Part shown: in pieces, positions 51,983-60,130 of the stretch
Position numbering within the stretch: the first letter of the stretch is position 1
Layout: every line of letters starts with the position of its first letter
DNA from: an uncultured Bacilli bacterium
Lineage (GTDB): Bacteria > Bacillota_I > Bacilli_A > RF39 > UBA660
Assembly (NCBI GenBank): GCA_934119965.1
Contig: CAKOTA010000004.1
Span: 18,364 to 82,363 of the forward strand
Reading direction: 5' to 3'
DNA: 64,000 nucleotides
Made by a program: the position numbers and the translations under genes
Notes under the pieces: generated by a model
The model's database searches: none
The model's input: only the letters and a program-made list of their open reading frames with translations
Told to the model about the DNA's origin: nothing

Positions 51983-53058
51983 ACGAAATAAAATCATTAG
52001 ATGATAGAAAAAAAGATTTATTAGAATTAGGAAAGAAAAATGGATATATTACATATGAACAATTAGCAAATGCTCTTAAAGGGTTAGATTTAGATGCTGA
52101 TTCTTTAGATGATTTATATAATTTTTTCAGTGAAAATAATATAACTGTTGTTTCTGAAGAAGAAGCAGGTGAATCTGATGGTGGTGATTCATTATTATTG
52201 GACGATAATGTCTTAACCAAAGATTTAACAATTAATGATCCAGTCAGAATGTATTTAAAAGAAATTGGACAAATTAAATTGTTATCTATGGATGAAGAAT
52301 TAGAGTTAGCTGACAGAATAATAGCTGGTGATGAAACTGCTAAAACTGTACTTGCAGAAGCTAATTTACGTTTAGTTGTTAGTATTGCTAAAAGATATGT
52401 TGGTAGAGGAATGTTATTTTTAGATTTAATTCAAGAGGGTAACATTGGTTTAATGAAAGCTGTAGATAAATTTGATGTTACTAAAGGTTATAAATTTAGT
52501 ACTTATGCTACTTGGTGGATTAGACAAGCTATTACTAGAGCTATTGCTGATCAAGCAAGAACAATAAGGGTACCAGTACATATGGTTGAAACAATTAATA
52601 AATTAGCTCGTATTCAAAGACAATTAACTCTTGAGCTTAACAGAGAACCAACTGAAGATGAGTTAGCTGATAAAATGAATACATCAGTAGAGAAAATAAG
52701 AGAAATTTATAAAATTAGTCAAGAACCAGTTAGTTTGGAAACTCCTATTGGTGAGGAAGATGACTCACATTTAGGTGATTTTATTAAGGATGAAAGAAAT
52801 GTTAGTCCTGAGGAATTTGCTACTAATGAAATGTTGAAGGATGAAATTGCTGATGTTTTATTAACTTTAACTGAAAGAGAAGAAAAAGTAATTAGATTAA
52901 GATTTGGTTTAGAAGATGGAAAATCTAGAACATTAGAGGAAGTTGGTCAAATGTTTGGAGTAACTCGTGAAAGAATTAGACAAATCGAAGCTAAAGCTTT
53001 AAGAAAATTAAGACATCCATCTCGTTCTAAAAAATTAAAAGATTATATGGGTGACTAA
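51979..53058 (+). CDS. rpoD: RNA polymerase sigma factor SigA (RpoD)
   Basis: This is the housekeeping sigma factor. The 359-residue protein has an N-terminal region 1.1, then region 1.2 (DPVRMYLKEIGQIKLLS), region 2 (LVVSIAKRYVGRGMLFLDLI, YKFSTYATWWIRQAITRAIA for -10 binding), region 3, and region 4 with TLEEVGQMFGVTRERIRQIE for -35 recognition. These match the TTGACA/TATAAT promoters seen in the window. It overlaps dnaG by 4 bases and trmK by one. Confidence 0.97.
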   Translation: MNEIKSLDDRKKDLLELGKKNGYITYEQLANALKGLDLDADSLDDLYNFFSENNITVVSEEEAGESDGGDSLLLDDNVLTKDLTINDPVRMYLKEIGQIKLLSMDEELELADRIIAGDETAKTVLAEANLRLVVSIAKRYVGRGMLFLDLIQEGNIGLMKAVDKFDVTKGYKFSTYATWWIRQAITRAIADQARTIRVPVHMVETINKLARIQRQLTLELNREPTEDELADKMNTSVEKIREIYKISQEPVSLETPIGEEDDSHLGDFIKDERNVSPEEFATNEMLKDEIADVLLTLTEREEKVIRLRFGLEDGKSRTLEEVGQMFGVTRERIRQIEAKALRKLRHPSRSKKLKDYMGD

Positions 53059-53702
53059 TGTTAAGCAAAAGATTAAAAACAATTGCTTCATTGGTTCCTA
53101 CTAAAGATAATGTTATTGATATTGGTTGTGATCATGCTTTATTGGATATATATTTAACTTTATATAATGAAAATAGTTGTATAGCAGCTGATATAAGTGA
53201 AAAAGTAATTGATAATGCTAAAAAGAATATTATAAAATATAATCTTCAAAATAAAATTGAAACAATTGTTAGCAATGGAACTAATAATATTCAGCTTGAT
53301 AAAAAAAGCACTATTGTTATTTCAGGAATGGGTACTTATACTATTTTGGATATTGTTTCTAAAATAGATAAAGAAAAAATTAATAAATTGATAATTCAAT
53401 CTAATAATAATTTATTTGATCTAAGAAAAAAAATCAATGAATTAGGTTATGAAATAGAATTAGAACAAGTTGTATTTGATAAAAATAAATACTATACAAT
53501 TATAGTTTTTATTAAAGGAAATAGGTTATATAAAAGAAAACAATTGAAATATGGTGTTAATTATATTAAAAATGATGAATATTACAAATATATTAGTTAT
53601 TTAATTAATAAGAATAATGATATAATTTTAAGATTAAACAATAAACATATATTTAAAAAAATTAGATTAAAATTAGAAAATTATGTATTAAAAAAAGTAT
53701 AA
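53058..53702 (+). CDS. trmK: tRNA (adenine(22)-N1)-methyltransferase TrmK
   Basis: TrmK methylates A22 in the tRNA D-loop. The 214-residue protein starts directly with LSKRLKTIASLVP, then the SAM loop VIDIGCDHALLDIYL near residue 20, ADISEKVIDNAKKNI, and the active-site region TIVISGMGTYTILDI. The order rpoD-trmK is conserved in Bacilli (yqfN). The C-terminal helical part is shortened to about 60 residues. The start shares one base with the rpoD stop. Confidence 0.94.
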   Translation: MLSKRLKTIASLVPTKDNVIDIGCDHALLDIYLTLYNENSCIAADISEKVIDNAKKNIIKYNLQNKIETIVSNGTNNIQLDKKSTIVISGMGTYTILDIVSKIDKEKINKLIIQSNNNLFDLRKKINELGYEIELEQVVFDKNKYYTIIVFIKGNRLYKRKQLKYGVNYIKNDEYYKYISYLINKNNDIILRLNNKHIFKKIRLKLENYVLKKV

Positions 53703-53720
53703 AAATTTATACTTTTTATT
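53694..53720 (+). terminator. Terminator of the dnaG-rpoD-trmK operon
   Basis: AAAGTATAAA and TTTATACTTT pair around a short loop covering the stop codon, followed by T-rich DNA. Confidence 0.8.
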
Positions 53721-53736
53721 TTTGTCGAAATATTAC

Positions 53737-53765
53737 TTGAAATATTTGTTTAATATATGTATAAT
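53737..53765 (+). promoter_or_regulatory. SigA-type promoter of a surface gene
   Basis: TTGAAA (53737-53742) and TATAAT (53760-53765) with a 17-base spacer. Neither a poly-G run nor the inverted repeat of the other family promoters is present. The leader AGAAAGTAGGA resembles that after the 21860 promoter. Confidence 0.7.
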
Positions 53766-53791
53766 TATGTATAAGAAAGTAGGAACTATAT

Positions 53792-54628
53792 ATGAAGAAA
53801 ATATTATGCAGTAGAATATTTTTAGTAATAATATGTGGAGTAATATTTACAAGTCTTGGCGTATATGCAGCCAATAATTTCTTAGCTGAAGAAATAGATT
53901 ATGAACCTGAGGACTCAGCAGAAGTGATGAATGTAAAAGAAGCATTAGATGATTTGTATGATAGAGCGGGTGAAAGCGATAAAAAATACTATAAATATGA
54001 TTTCAACAAAGTTGCTGCTGAAGTAGGAGGAACCCATTCTGCATATACTGGTGGCACATGGGTGAATATGACATATCATAAGGCCAAAAATTGTAAAAAT
54101 GGGGCCTGTGAATATGAGGGTGGCTATGTTTCTTTTGAAATCGATCTAGGTTTCACTCCTTCAGAAGTTGTAGGTGCATATGTTTTTTTACAAGCTGGAC
54201 CTGAACCATATGAATTAAATATGGAAAACCCATGGCGTGGATTTAAATATGGAAATTTGTACTCAAGGACACTGACAGCAACATATCCTTCGAATAAAAT
54301 TTACCTTTATGATGATATAAAACAAGAATGCGAGTATTATTATTGCCCTATGAATGACAGTGATTGTGAACCGGTAGTATGCAAAGAGGTATCAAGGACA
54401 CCAAAATATTCTTGGGATGATTATGGTACAATATATTCAACTGCATCTGATTTGACTGCACAAAAATCTTACGATTTTACATCAATTGAAATTTCTGGTA
54501 GTAAATTGATATTTAAAGTTAATGTGCGCCGTAATTTAACAACGAATGGTACCACCAATAGTGCATTTTCTGTTAAAACTTATGATGGCAAGTTTTATTT
54601 GAATGGCTCAATTATTTATAAAATATAA
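53792..54628 (+). CDS. Surface protein of the GTLYA family, cysteine-rich
   Basis: The 278-residue protein has the family start (MKKILCSRIFLVIICGVIFT, then SLGVYAANNFLAEE) and a diverged module (IDYEPEDSAEVMNVKEALDD then LYDRAG). The outer domain resembles those of the 41271 and 42263 genes: a YKYDFNKVAAEVGGTHSAYT start, WVNMTYHKAKNCKNGACEYE, FEIDLGFTPSEVVGAYVFLQ, and a FYLNGSIIYKI end. It has more cysteines, including an insert (C-x6-C-P, D-C-E-P-V-V-C). It has an ordinary promoter, so its expression is probably not phase-variable. Confidence 0.8.
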   Translation: MKKILCSRIFLVIICGVIFTSLGVYAANNFLAEEIDYEPEDSAEVMNVKEALDDLYDRAGESDKKYYKYDFNKVAAEVGGTHSAYTGGTWVNMTYHKAKNCKNGACEYEGGYVSFEIDLGFTPSEVVGAYVFLQAGPEPYELNMENPWRGFKYGNLYSRTLTATYPSNKIYLYDDIKQECEYYYCPMNDSDCEPVVCKEVSRTPKYSWDDYGTIYSTASDLTAQKSYDFTSIEISGSKLIFKVNVRRNLTTNGTTNSAFSVKTYDGKFYLNGSIIYKI

Positions 54629-54640
54629 AATATTTAAAAA

Positions 54641-54669
54641 ATCAAAATTTCATTATTTTGATTTTTTTT
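54641..54669 (+). terminator. Terminator after the cysteine-rich surface gene
   Basis: ATCAAAAT and ATTTTGAT pair around a 6-base loop, followed by seven T. Confidence 0.85.
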
Positions 54670-54710
54670 GTTATATTCTAATAAAATAAAAAAACATTTA
54701 ATATGTTTTC

Positions 54711-55040
54711 TTATGCAAAGAAAGTAGGACTATTTTCTGAAACTGTATTTATCTCATTAGTTTCAACAGGTTGTGTATTTTTTTCAGTTCTTGAAGTTAC
54801 TGGAGTTTCAACTTTTTTAAATTCATTCATCACTTTAAACATTGTTTTAGCATTATTAATAACAGGACCTGCTTGTTTAACAATTGGAATTGCTTGATTT
54901 ACAATATTTAAAGTTTTTTGAGTACCAGACAATATACTTCCAAAACTTAAATTACCACCAAATATTCTCGAAAAAAGTCCTACTTTTGGTGCAACATTCA
55001 TATAAGGATATGCATATAAATAAGGATTATAGTAATTCAT
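54711..55040 (-). CDS. VrrA/YqfQ-family protein (spore-associated)
   Basis: The 109-residue protein starts with a Tyr/Pro-rich tail (MNYYNPYLYAYPYMNV), then GLFSRIFGG and the hallmark LSGTQKTLNIVNQAIPIVKQ followed by AGPVINNAKTMFKVMNEFKK. It ends in a low-complexity Thr/Glu tail. This is the layout of YqfQ/VrrA of Bacillus, a protein linked to the spore. In Bacillus yqfQ lies a few genes after sigA and yqfN, as here. A good AAAGGAG site precedes the ATG, and a SigK-like promoter lies upstream. Confidence 0.82.
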   Translation of the reverse strand: MNYYNPYLYAYPYMNVAPKVGLFSRIFGGNLSFGSILSGTQKTLNIVNQAIPIVKQAGPVINNAKTMFKVMNEFKKVETPVTSRTEKNTQPVETNEINTVSENSPTFFA

Positions 55041-55060
55041 AACGGTACTCCTTTCTAAAA

Positions 55061-55086
55061 TATTATATGTAATTTCAAAAAAATGT
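55061..55086 (-). promoter_or_regulatory. Candidate SigK-like promoter of the YqfQ gene
   Basis: On the minus strand AC (55086-55085) is followed after 15 bases by CATATAATA (55069-55061), close to AC-N16-CATAnnnTA. The -10 also contains TATAAT, but no SigA -35 is found at the right distance. Confidence 0.4.
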
Positions 55087-55153
55087 TTTACAAATTATGA
55101 TTTTATGGTATAATTTGTATAGTGTAAAGAATAAGAGACTAGGTGGTGTTGAT

Positions 55154-56950
55154 ATGAAAAATAAACCAATATATTTGATACCCTTCATTTTGGTTTATAG
55201 AGCAGTATTTTTTATTTTGAATATTCCTATATCAATATGTAAATATTTTTATAAAGGAATTCGTTATGTTTTTAGAACGATTATCAAATTATTCAAATTA
55301 ATATTAAAAGGATTATTTAGTATAACTAAACTATTTGAAAATAAGAGTACAACAAATAGTTCAGTAAAAACGGATTTACTACTTTCAAAAGAAGAAAGAA
55401 AAAAACTTATAAAAATTAAACTTGCTGAACAAGAAAAATTAAAAAAACAATCGCTTAGAAAATTAGAAAGCAAAAGAAAACAATTAGAAGAAGTAAAAGC
55501 AGCAAAATTAAATAAAAAAGATAATTATATAAATAATAAAGCAAAACCAGAAAAACCAAATCCATTTAACGATTTTATTAAAAAATTAAATAAAATACCA
55601 GACTTGATAAAAGAAAAAATTCATAATAGTGATTTTGCTAAAAGTAAAAGAAATAAAGAAATGATGAAAAGAGAAGCATTACTTATCAATTTTGATGGAG
55701 ATGATGCTTTAAAAAGTGATACAAAAGTACTTTATGAATATGTTGCTAAAAACCCAGAAGGAAAAGTAGTTAAAGACTATTTTGAAGCATTTTCAAAAGT
55801 AGAAGTTCATTCGTTCTTATTAAGTGAAGGCTATGAAGTTTATAGCATTAGAACTAACAAATGGATTCAATTAATGCATAAAAATGCTAACACTAATAAC
55901 ACAAAAATTAAAACAAAAGATTTAATATTTTTTATTACTCAATTATCAACTTATATAAAAGCGGGTATTCCATTAGTTGATTCATTAAAAATATTAGAAA
56001 GACAATATAAAAACAAAAACTATAAGAAAATATTTAAATCAGTTATATATGATTTAACAATGGGTGAAAACTTTAGTGAAGCTTTATTAAAACAAAATGT
56101 AGCTTTCCCTAAATTGTTGATTAATATGATTAAAACAGCCGAAATGACAGGTGAATTACCAGAAGTATTAGATGATATGGCTGAGTATTATTCTGAATCT
56201 GAAAAAACAAAAAAACAAATGGTTACTGCATTAATGTATCCAACCTTAGTATTTATTTTTGCAACTGGTGTAATTATATTTATTATGATGTACGTTGTTC
56301 CAAAATTCGTTGAAATATATGCATCAATGGATGAATCTGCAATTCCAAAATTTACTTTAATAGTAATTTCGGTTAGTAACTTCCTAAAAAAATACATTAT
56401 ATGGCTTGCAATAGGATTAGTTATATTTAATGTAGTGTTTATATATATGTACAAAAATGTTAAATTCTTTAGAACAATATGTCAATATGTTGCAATGAAA
56501 TTACCAATAATAGGTACAACTATTATATATAATGAAGTAACAATGTTTACAAAAACATTTGCCTCTTTGTTAGCACACAATGTATTCATTACTGAAAGTA
56601 TGGAAGTGTTAAACAAAATAACAAATAATGAAATTTACAAAATGATAATATTAGATACTATGTCTAACTTGTCAAAAGGTGAAAAAATTTCAGAAGCATT
56701 CAAGGACCATTGGGCTTTCCCAGTTCCAGCTTATGAAATGTTAGTAACAGGAGAAAAAACAGGTGAATTACCTGAAATGATGTCTAAAGTATCAACTTAT
56801 TATCAAGAATTACATAAAGAACAAGTAACAAGAATTAAAACATTTATTGAACCAATATTAACAGTATTTTTAACTGTTATAGTTGGTATCATTATTTTAT
56901 CAATTATTATACCAATGTTTGGTATGTACAACACAATTCAAACATATTAG
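55154..56950 (+). CDS. Type IV pilus platform protein (PilC/GspF/ComGB family) with N-terminal extension
   Basis: The platform protein links the pilus motor to pilin in the membrane. The 598-residue protein has two T2SSF domains (about 265-390, with FFITQLSTYIKAGIPLVDSL, and 465-590, with MFTKTFASLLAHNVFITESM), three membrane spans, and the conserved TGELPEVLDDMAEYY and TGELPEMMSKVSTYY repeats. The first 230 residues or so are an addition: a hydrophobic amphipathic stretch (5-50), then a very basic coiled-coil-like part, then a small domain. ATG 55154 with AGGTGGTG is chosen over the upstream frame. Prepilin peptidase follows 11 bases later; no motor ATPase gene is in the window. Confidence 0.92.
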   Translation: MKNKPIYLIPFILVYRAVFFILNIPISICKYFYKGIRYVFRTIIKLFKLILKGLFSITKLFENKSTTNSSVKTDLLLSKEERKKLIKIKLAEQEKLKKQSLRKLESKRKQLEEVKAAKLNKKDNYINNKAKPEKPNPFNDFIKKLNKIPDLIKEKIHNSDFAKSKRNKEMMKREALLINFDGDDALKSDTKVLYEYVAKNPEGKVVKDYFEAFSKVEVHSFLLSEGYEVYSIRTNKWIQLMHKNANTNNTKIKTKDLIFFITQLSTYIKAGIPLVDSLKILERQYKNKNYKKIFKSVIYDLTMGENFSEALLKQNVAFPKLLINMIKTAEMTGELPEVLDDMAEYYSESEKTKKQMVTALMYPTLVFIFATGVIIFIMMYVVPKFVEIYASMDESAIPKFTLIVISVSNFLKKYIIWLAIGLVIFNVVFIYMYKNVKFFRTICQYVAMKLPIIGTTIIYNEVTMFTKTFASLLAHNVFITESMEVLNKITNNEIYKMIILDTMSNLSKGEKISEAFKDHWAFPVPAYEMLVTGEKTGELPEMMSKVSTYYQELHKEQVTRIKTFIEPILTVFLTVIVGIIILSIIIPMFGMYNTIQTY

Positions 56951-56961
56951 GAGTGAGGTTT

Positions 56962-57726
56962 ATGGGAATTTATTATTCAATAGTAGCATTTATATTTGGA
57001 ACTGTATTAGGATCATTCTATAATGTTGTTGGATATAGACTTCCAAGAAATCAATCATTAATTAAACCAGCTTCTCATTGTACAAATTGTAATCATAGAT
57101 TAGGAGCTAGTGAACTAGTTCCTATTTTTTCATATATCTTTCAGGGTGGGAGATGTAAAAATTGTAAAGCAAATATATCTCCATTTTATATGATTTTTGA
57201 ATTATTGACAGGTATATTATTTACACTTTCATATATTGTTTTTGGTCCAACATACGATTTTATAATTGCTATTATATTTGTTTCAATGGCAGTTATAATA
57301 ATAATCAGCGATTATCAAACAATGATTATCCCTGATGAAGTTTTAATAGTATCAGGAATATTAATATTTATTTGCCAATTCTTAAGTGGTGGAACATCAT
57401 TGATTATTCAATCATTGTCTGGAGGAATAATATCCTTCTCAATAATGCTATTAATTAAAATGTTTGGTGACTATTTGTTTAAAAAAGAATCTATGGGTGG
57501 AGGAGATATAAAATTAATGTTTATTTTTGGAATGGTTTTAGGATGGAAAATGTCAATAGTTAGTATTTTGCTGGCATCTTTCATAGCGCTACCAGTTTCA
57601 TTAATTTTATATTTTAGAAAAAAAGAAAACATTATTCCTTTTGGTCCATTTTTATGCATAAGTGCTTTAATACTTTTGCTAGCAAAAATAGATTTTAATA
57701 CAATACTTAATTTATTAACAAAATAG
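56962..57726 (+). CDS. Prepilin peptidase / N-methyltransferase (PilD/ComC family)
   Basis: The enzyme cuts the G|F bond of the prepilin leaders found in this window. The 254-residue membrane protein has the start FIFGTVLGSFYNVVGYRLPR, the zinc-binding C-T-N-C and C-K-N-C pairs in the cytoplasmic N-methyltransferase domain, and the two catalytic aspartates in ISDYQTMIIPDEV and GGGDIKLMF, with about seven membrane spans. ATG 56962 with AGGAGTGAGG is used. It is the last gene of the platform-peptidase operon. Confidence 0.95.
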   Translation: MGIYYSIVAFIFGTVLGSFYNVVGYRLPRNQSLIKPASHCTNCNHRLGASELVPIFSYIFQGGRCKNCKANISPFYMIFELLTGILFTLSYIVFGPTYDFIIAIIFVSMAVIIIISDYQTMIIPDEVLIVSGILIFICQFLSGGTSLIIQSLSGGIISFSIMLLIKMFGDYLFKKESMGGGDIKLMFIFGMVLGWKMSIVSILLASFIALPVSLILYFRKKENIIPFGPFLCISALILLLAKIDFNTILNLLTK

Positions 57727-57747
57727 AGTAAACTTATTGTTTACTCT
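57725..57747 (+). terminator. Bidirectional terminator between prepilin peptidase and rarA
   Basis: AGAGTAAAC and GTTTACTCT form a 9-bp perfect stem around TTATT. T-rich DNA follows on both strands, so it can end both convergent genes. Confidence 0.85.
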
Positions 57748-58954
57748 TTAATTTTTCAATATTTTCGTATATATCTTTTAAGCTTTTTTCAAATTTACTA
57801 TTTTCTTTAGGATGATAGTATTTTTTATTTTTTAATTTATCTGGAAGATATTGTTGTTTTACCCAACTGTTAGGATAATTATGAGGATATTTATAGTTTA
57901 ATGAATTAGTAGTTATGTGCTCTGGTATATCACCAATATTGCCCATTCTAACATCATTTAAAGCAGCATCTAAAGCTATATGAGCTGTATTTGATTTAGG
58001 AGATAATGCCATTTCAACAACTATATCTGCTAAAGGAATTCTTCCTTCTGGTATTCCTAATCTTTCAAAAGCTTCAATAGCTGCAACTACTTTTGGACCA
58101 ATTGATGGATTTGCCAAACCAATATCTTCATAAGCGATTACTATCAATCTTCGACATACAATATCCATATCTTCAGCATCAATTAATCTTGCTAAATAAT
58201 GTAGTGAAGCATCAACATCGGATCCTCTAATAGATTTTTGTAAAGCACTTATTGTATCATAATAACCAGATTCGTTTTTATCATAAAATGATACAGGTTT
58301 AGGATTAATTTTTTTTAATAATTCTATATCTATTTTATGATTGTTAGTAGAATAATAAGCAACCTCTAATAAATTGTAGGCGAATCTTAAATCTCCATTT
58401 GATAACTTACTTATATATTTTATGCTTTTATTATCAATATCTATATTTTTTAAATACTCAGTTTTTATAGCTTTTTTTATACCTTTTTCAACATCTGATT
58501 CAGTCAATTCTTTTAATTCAAATATTTGACATCTAGATCTAATTGCTGGATTAATTTTATGATAAGGATTTGATGTTGTTAGTCCGATTAAAGTAATTAT
58601 TCCGCTTTCTAAATATGGAAGTAATAAATCTTGTTTATCTTTATTTAAACGATGAATTTCATCCATTATAACTACTAATCCATTATATAGTTTTGCTTCT
58701 TCTACAACTATATCAAAATCTTTTTTATTATTTATTACAGCATTAAGCATTCTGTATTTAACACCAAGTGAATTTACAATAGCATTAGCAATCGTAGTTT
58801 TACCAATTCCTGGTTTACCATATAGTATCATTGAAAATAATTTTTTATTTTTAATTAAATTATAAATTATTTGATTTTTCCCAACTAAATGTTGTTGACC
58901 AATTATATCATTTATATTGTTAGGTCTTAATTTAACTGCTAAAGGTTCATTCAT
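57734..58954 (-). CDS. rarA: Replication-associated recombination protein RarA (MgsA)
   Basis: RarA is a clamp-loader-like AAA+ ATPase that acts at stalled forks. The 406-residue protein shows LAVKLRPNNINDIIGQQHLV, Walker A YGKPGIGKTTIANAI, Walker B VIMDEIHRLNKDKQD, the sensor IGLTTSNPY and AIRSRCQIF, and the C-terminal tetramer part with RGSDVDASLHYLARL and AYEDIGLANP. GTG 58963 is in frame, but the GGTGA site at the same place favours ATG 58954. It is convergent with the prepilin peptidase gene. Confidence 0.95.
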   Translation of the reverse strand: MNEPLAVKLRPNNINDIIGQQHLVGKNQIIYNLIKNKKLFSMILYGKPGIGKTTIANAIVNSLGVKYRMLNAVINNKKDFDIVVEEAKLYNGLVVIMDEIHRLNKDKQDLLLPYLESGIITLIGLTTSNPYHKINPAIRSRCQIFELKELTESDVEKGIKKAIKTEYLKNIDIDNKSIKYISKLSNGDLRFAYNLLEVAYYSTNNHKIDIELLKKINPKPVSFYDKNESGYYDTISALQKSIRGSDVDASLHYLARLIDAEDMDIVCRRLIVIAYEDIGLANPSIGPKVVAAIEAFERLGIPEGRIPLADIVVEMALSPKSNTAHIALDAALNDVRMGNIGDIPEHITTNSLNYKYPHNYPNSWVKQQYLPDKLKNKKYYHPKENSKFEKSLKDIYENIEKLKSKQ

Positions 58955-59034
58955 TTTAATCACCTATATTATTGTATCACATTTTGTTTTGTATTGAAAG
59001 GGTTATCTAAGCAAAATGCGAACAAAATTTCTAC

Positions 59035-59064
59035 TTGATTTTTTCGCCTGGGGGGGGGTATAAT
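59035..59064 (+). promoter_or_regulatory. Promoter with poly-G tract between -35 and -10 (9 G)
   Basis: TTGATT (59035-59040) and TATAAT (59059-59064) are separated by 18 bases that end in nine G (59050-59058). The flanks match the 21835 promoter closely (AACAAA upstream, TTTTCG before the tract, TAGAAAGTA after). The two copies differ by one G. It lies about 160 bases before the surface gene, which also has a nearer promoter. Confidence 0.7.
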
Positions 59065-59167
59065 AAGCATAGAAAGTATAGAAATATAAAATAAAATTTT
59101 ATAATGAAAAGTGGTTATACTATAAATAATGTACTTTAAAATTATGGTAGATTCAGTTATAAATTGT

Positions 59168-59198
59168 ATTGCAAAATGCAATGCAATAATGATATAAT
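59168..59198 (+). promoter_or_regulatory. Promoter with inverted repeat ATTGCA-AAA-TGCAAT (second copy)
   Basis: TTGCAA (59169-59174) lies 18 bases from TATAAT (59193-59198), with the inverted repeat ATTGCAAAATGCAAT at 59168-59182 over the -35. Spacing and most bases equal those at 41214-41244. Confidence 0.65.
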
Positions 59199-59224
59199 AT
59201 CTCTAGATTAGAAGGAGTATGATT

Positions 59225-60001
59225 ATGAAGAAAATATTAAAAAATAGAATTTTTATAGTGATAGTAACTCTTATAATAGGTATAAGTGGAACATTGTATG
59301 CAACAAATATATATAAAGCGGAAGAAGTTCTATATAATACTAGTGATGGTAAAAGTATGAGTGTAAGTGAAGCATTAAATGATTTATATAGTACTAAAGA
59401 ATCGGCTATCAAGAAATATGAATTTAATACCTATAATGTAACATATGAAGGAGATTTAACTTTTAGCGATACAAAATGGGTGAAAGCTGATAAAGAAACA
59501 AGAAAATGCACAGGCTCTGGCGATAATCAGGAGTGTGATTTTGCTAATACTGGCGGAGAATTTACAACAACTTTAAGTAACTTTAAACCATCAAAAATTT
59601 TAGGTGGTTATGTGTGCTTTAATGTTTTTAATGGTATTTATGATTCGGGAATTCGTTTTAGAAGAGGATATTCTGTTAATAATGATTCTACTGCCTCTAT
59701 ATTATATACTTATTATAATAATGGTATATGTGTAGCCCTTGATTGGTCCAGTTCTAATAAAGCTAATGCGACTGGACATACAAGTGTTAATGGTACAAGT
59801 TTTAAAAATGATAATGAAAAATATGGTGTAAGTTTTGCTAATTCTATTTATGCCAGAGTTACTGATGCAAAAGTAATGTTTTCGTTTTATGTAGGGCAAA
59901 ATTCTAATTATAATGGCAATTATTCATCGGGTTCAAGTGAGAGTCTATATGAAATAAAGGGAACATCATATGAAATGTGGGGCAAAATCTATTATGAATA
60001 G
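59225..60001 (+). CDS. Surface protein of the GTLYA family with two promoters
   Basis: The 258-residue protein has the family start (basic MKKILKNR, a membrane or signal segment to about residue 25, GTLYATNIYKAEE) and the module variant VLYNTSDGKSMSVSEALNDL. The outer domain (about 190 residues) begins with KKYEFNTYNVTYEGDL, has four cysteines, and ends in a beta-rich YEIKGTSYEMWGKIYYE, like the other short members. ATG 59225 is preferred over ATG 59219 because AAGGAG ends at 59217. Both a poly-G promoter and an inverted-repeat promoter lie upstream, so it may be both phase-variable and regulated. Confidence 0.8.
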   Translation: MKKILKNRIFIVIVTLIIGISGTLYATNIYKAEEVLYNTSDGKSMSVSEALNDLYSTKESAIKKYEFNTYNVTYEGDLTFSDTKWVKADKETRKCTGSGDNQECDFANTGGEFTTTLSNFKPSKILGGYVCFNVFNGIYDSGIRFRRGYSVNNDSTASILYTYYNNGICVALDWSSSNKANATGHTSVNGTSFKNDNEKYGVSFANSIYARVTDAKVMFSFYVGQNSNYNGNYSSGSSESLYEIKGTSYEMWGKIYYE

Positions 60002-60043
60002 ATAGATTATTTTGAATATCTATATAGAATATTAATTGTATAT

Positions 60044-60071
60044 AAATGCAACTGTAAAATTGCATTTTTTT
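60044..60071 (+). terminator. Terminator before xerD
   Basis: AAATGCAA and TTGCATTT pair around an 8-base loop, followed by T residues. Confidence 0.8.
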
Positions 60072-60130
60072 CTTTATATATAATGCAATTTATAAAAAAA
60101 TAGTTTATAATGTATATGGTAGATGATATT

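Noticed and set aside
54703..54897. Plus-strand frame of 64 codons
   Set aside because: It is the antisense shadow of the YqfQ gene, which has a clear family match and ribosome site.
58969..59181. Minus-strand frame of 70 codons opposite the poly-G promoter
   Set aside because: It is antisense to two promoters, its proline codons come from the G tract, and it has no start signal.
17345..59182. One regulator for the MarR palindrome and the ATTGCA-AAA-TGCAAT repeats
   Set aside because: Half-sites look alike, but the spacing is 4 bases in one and 5 in the other, and TTGC is also common in terminators here; evidence is too weak to join them.
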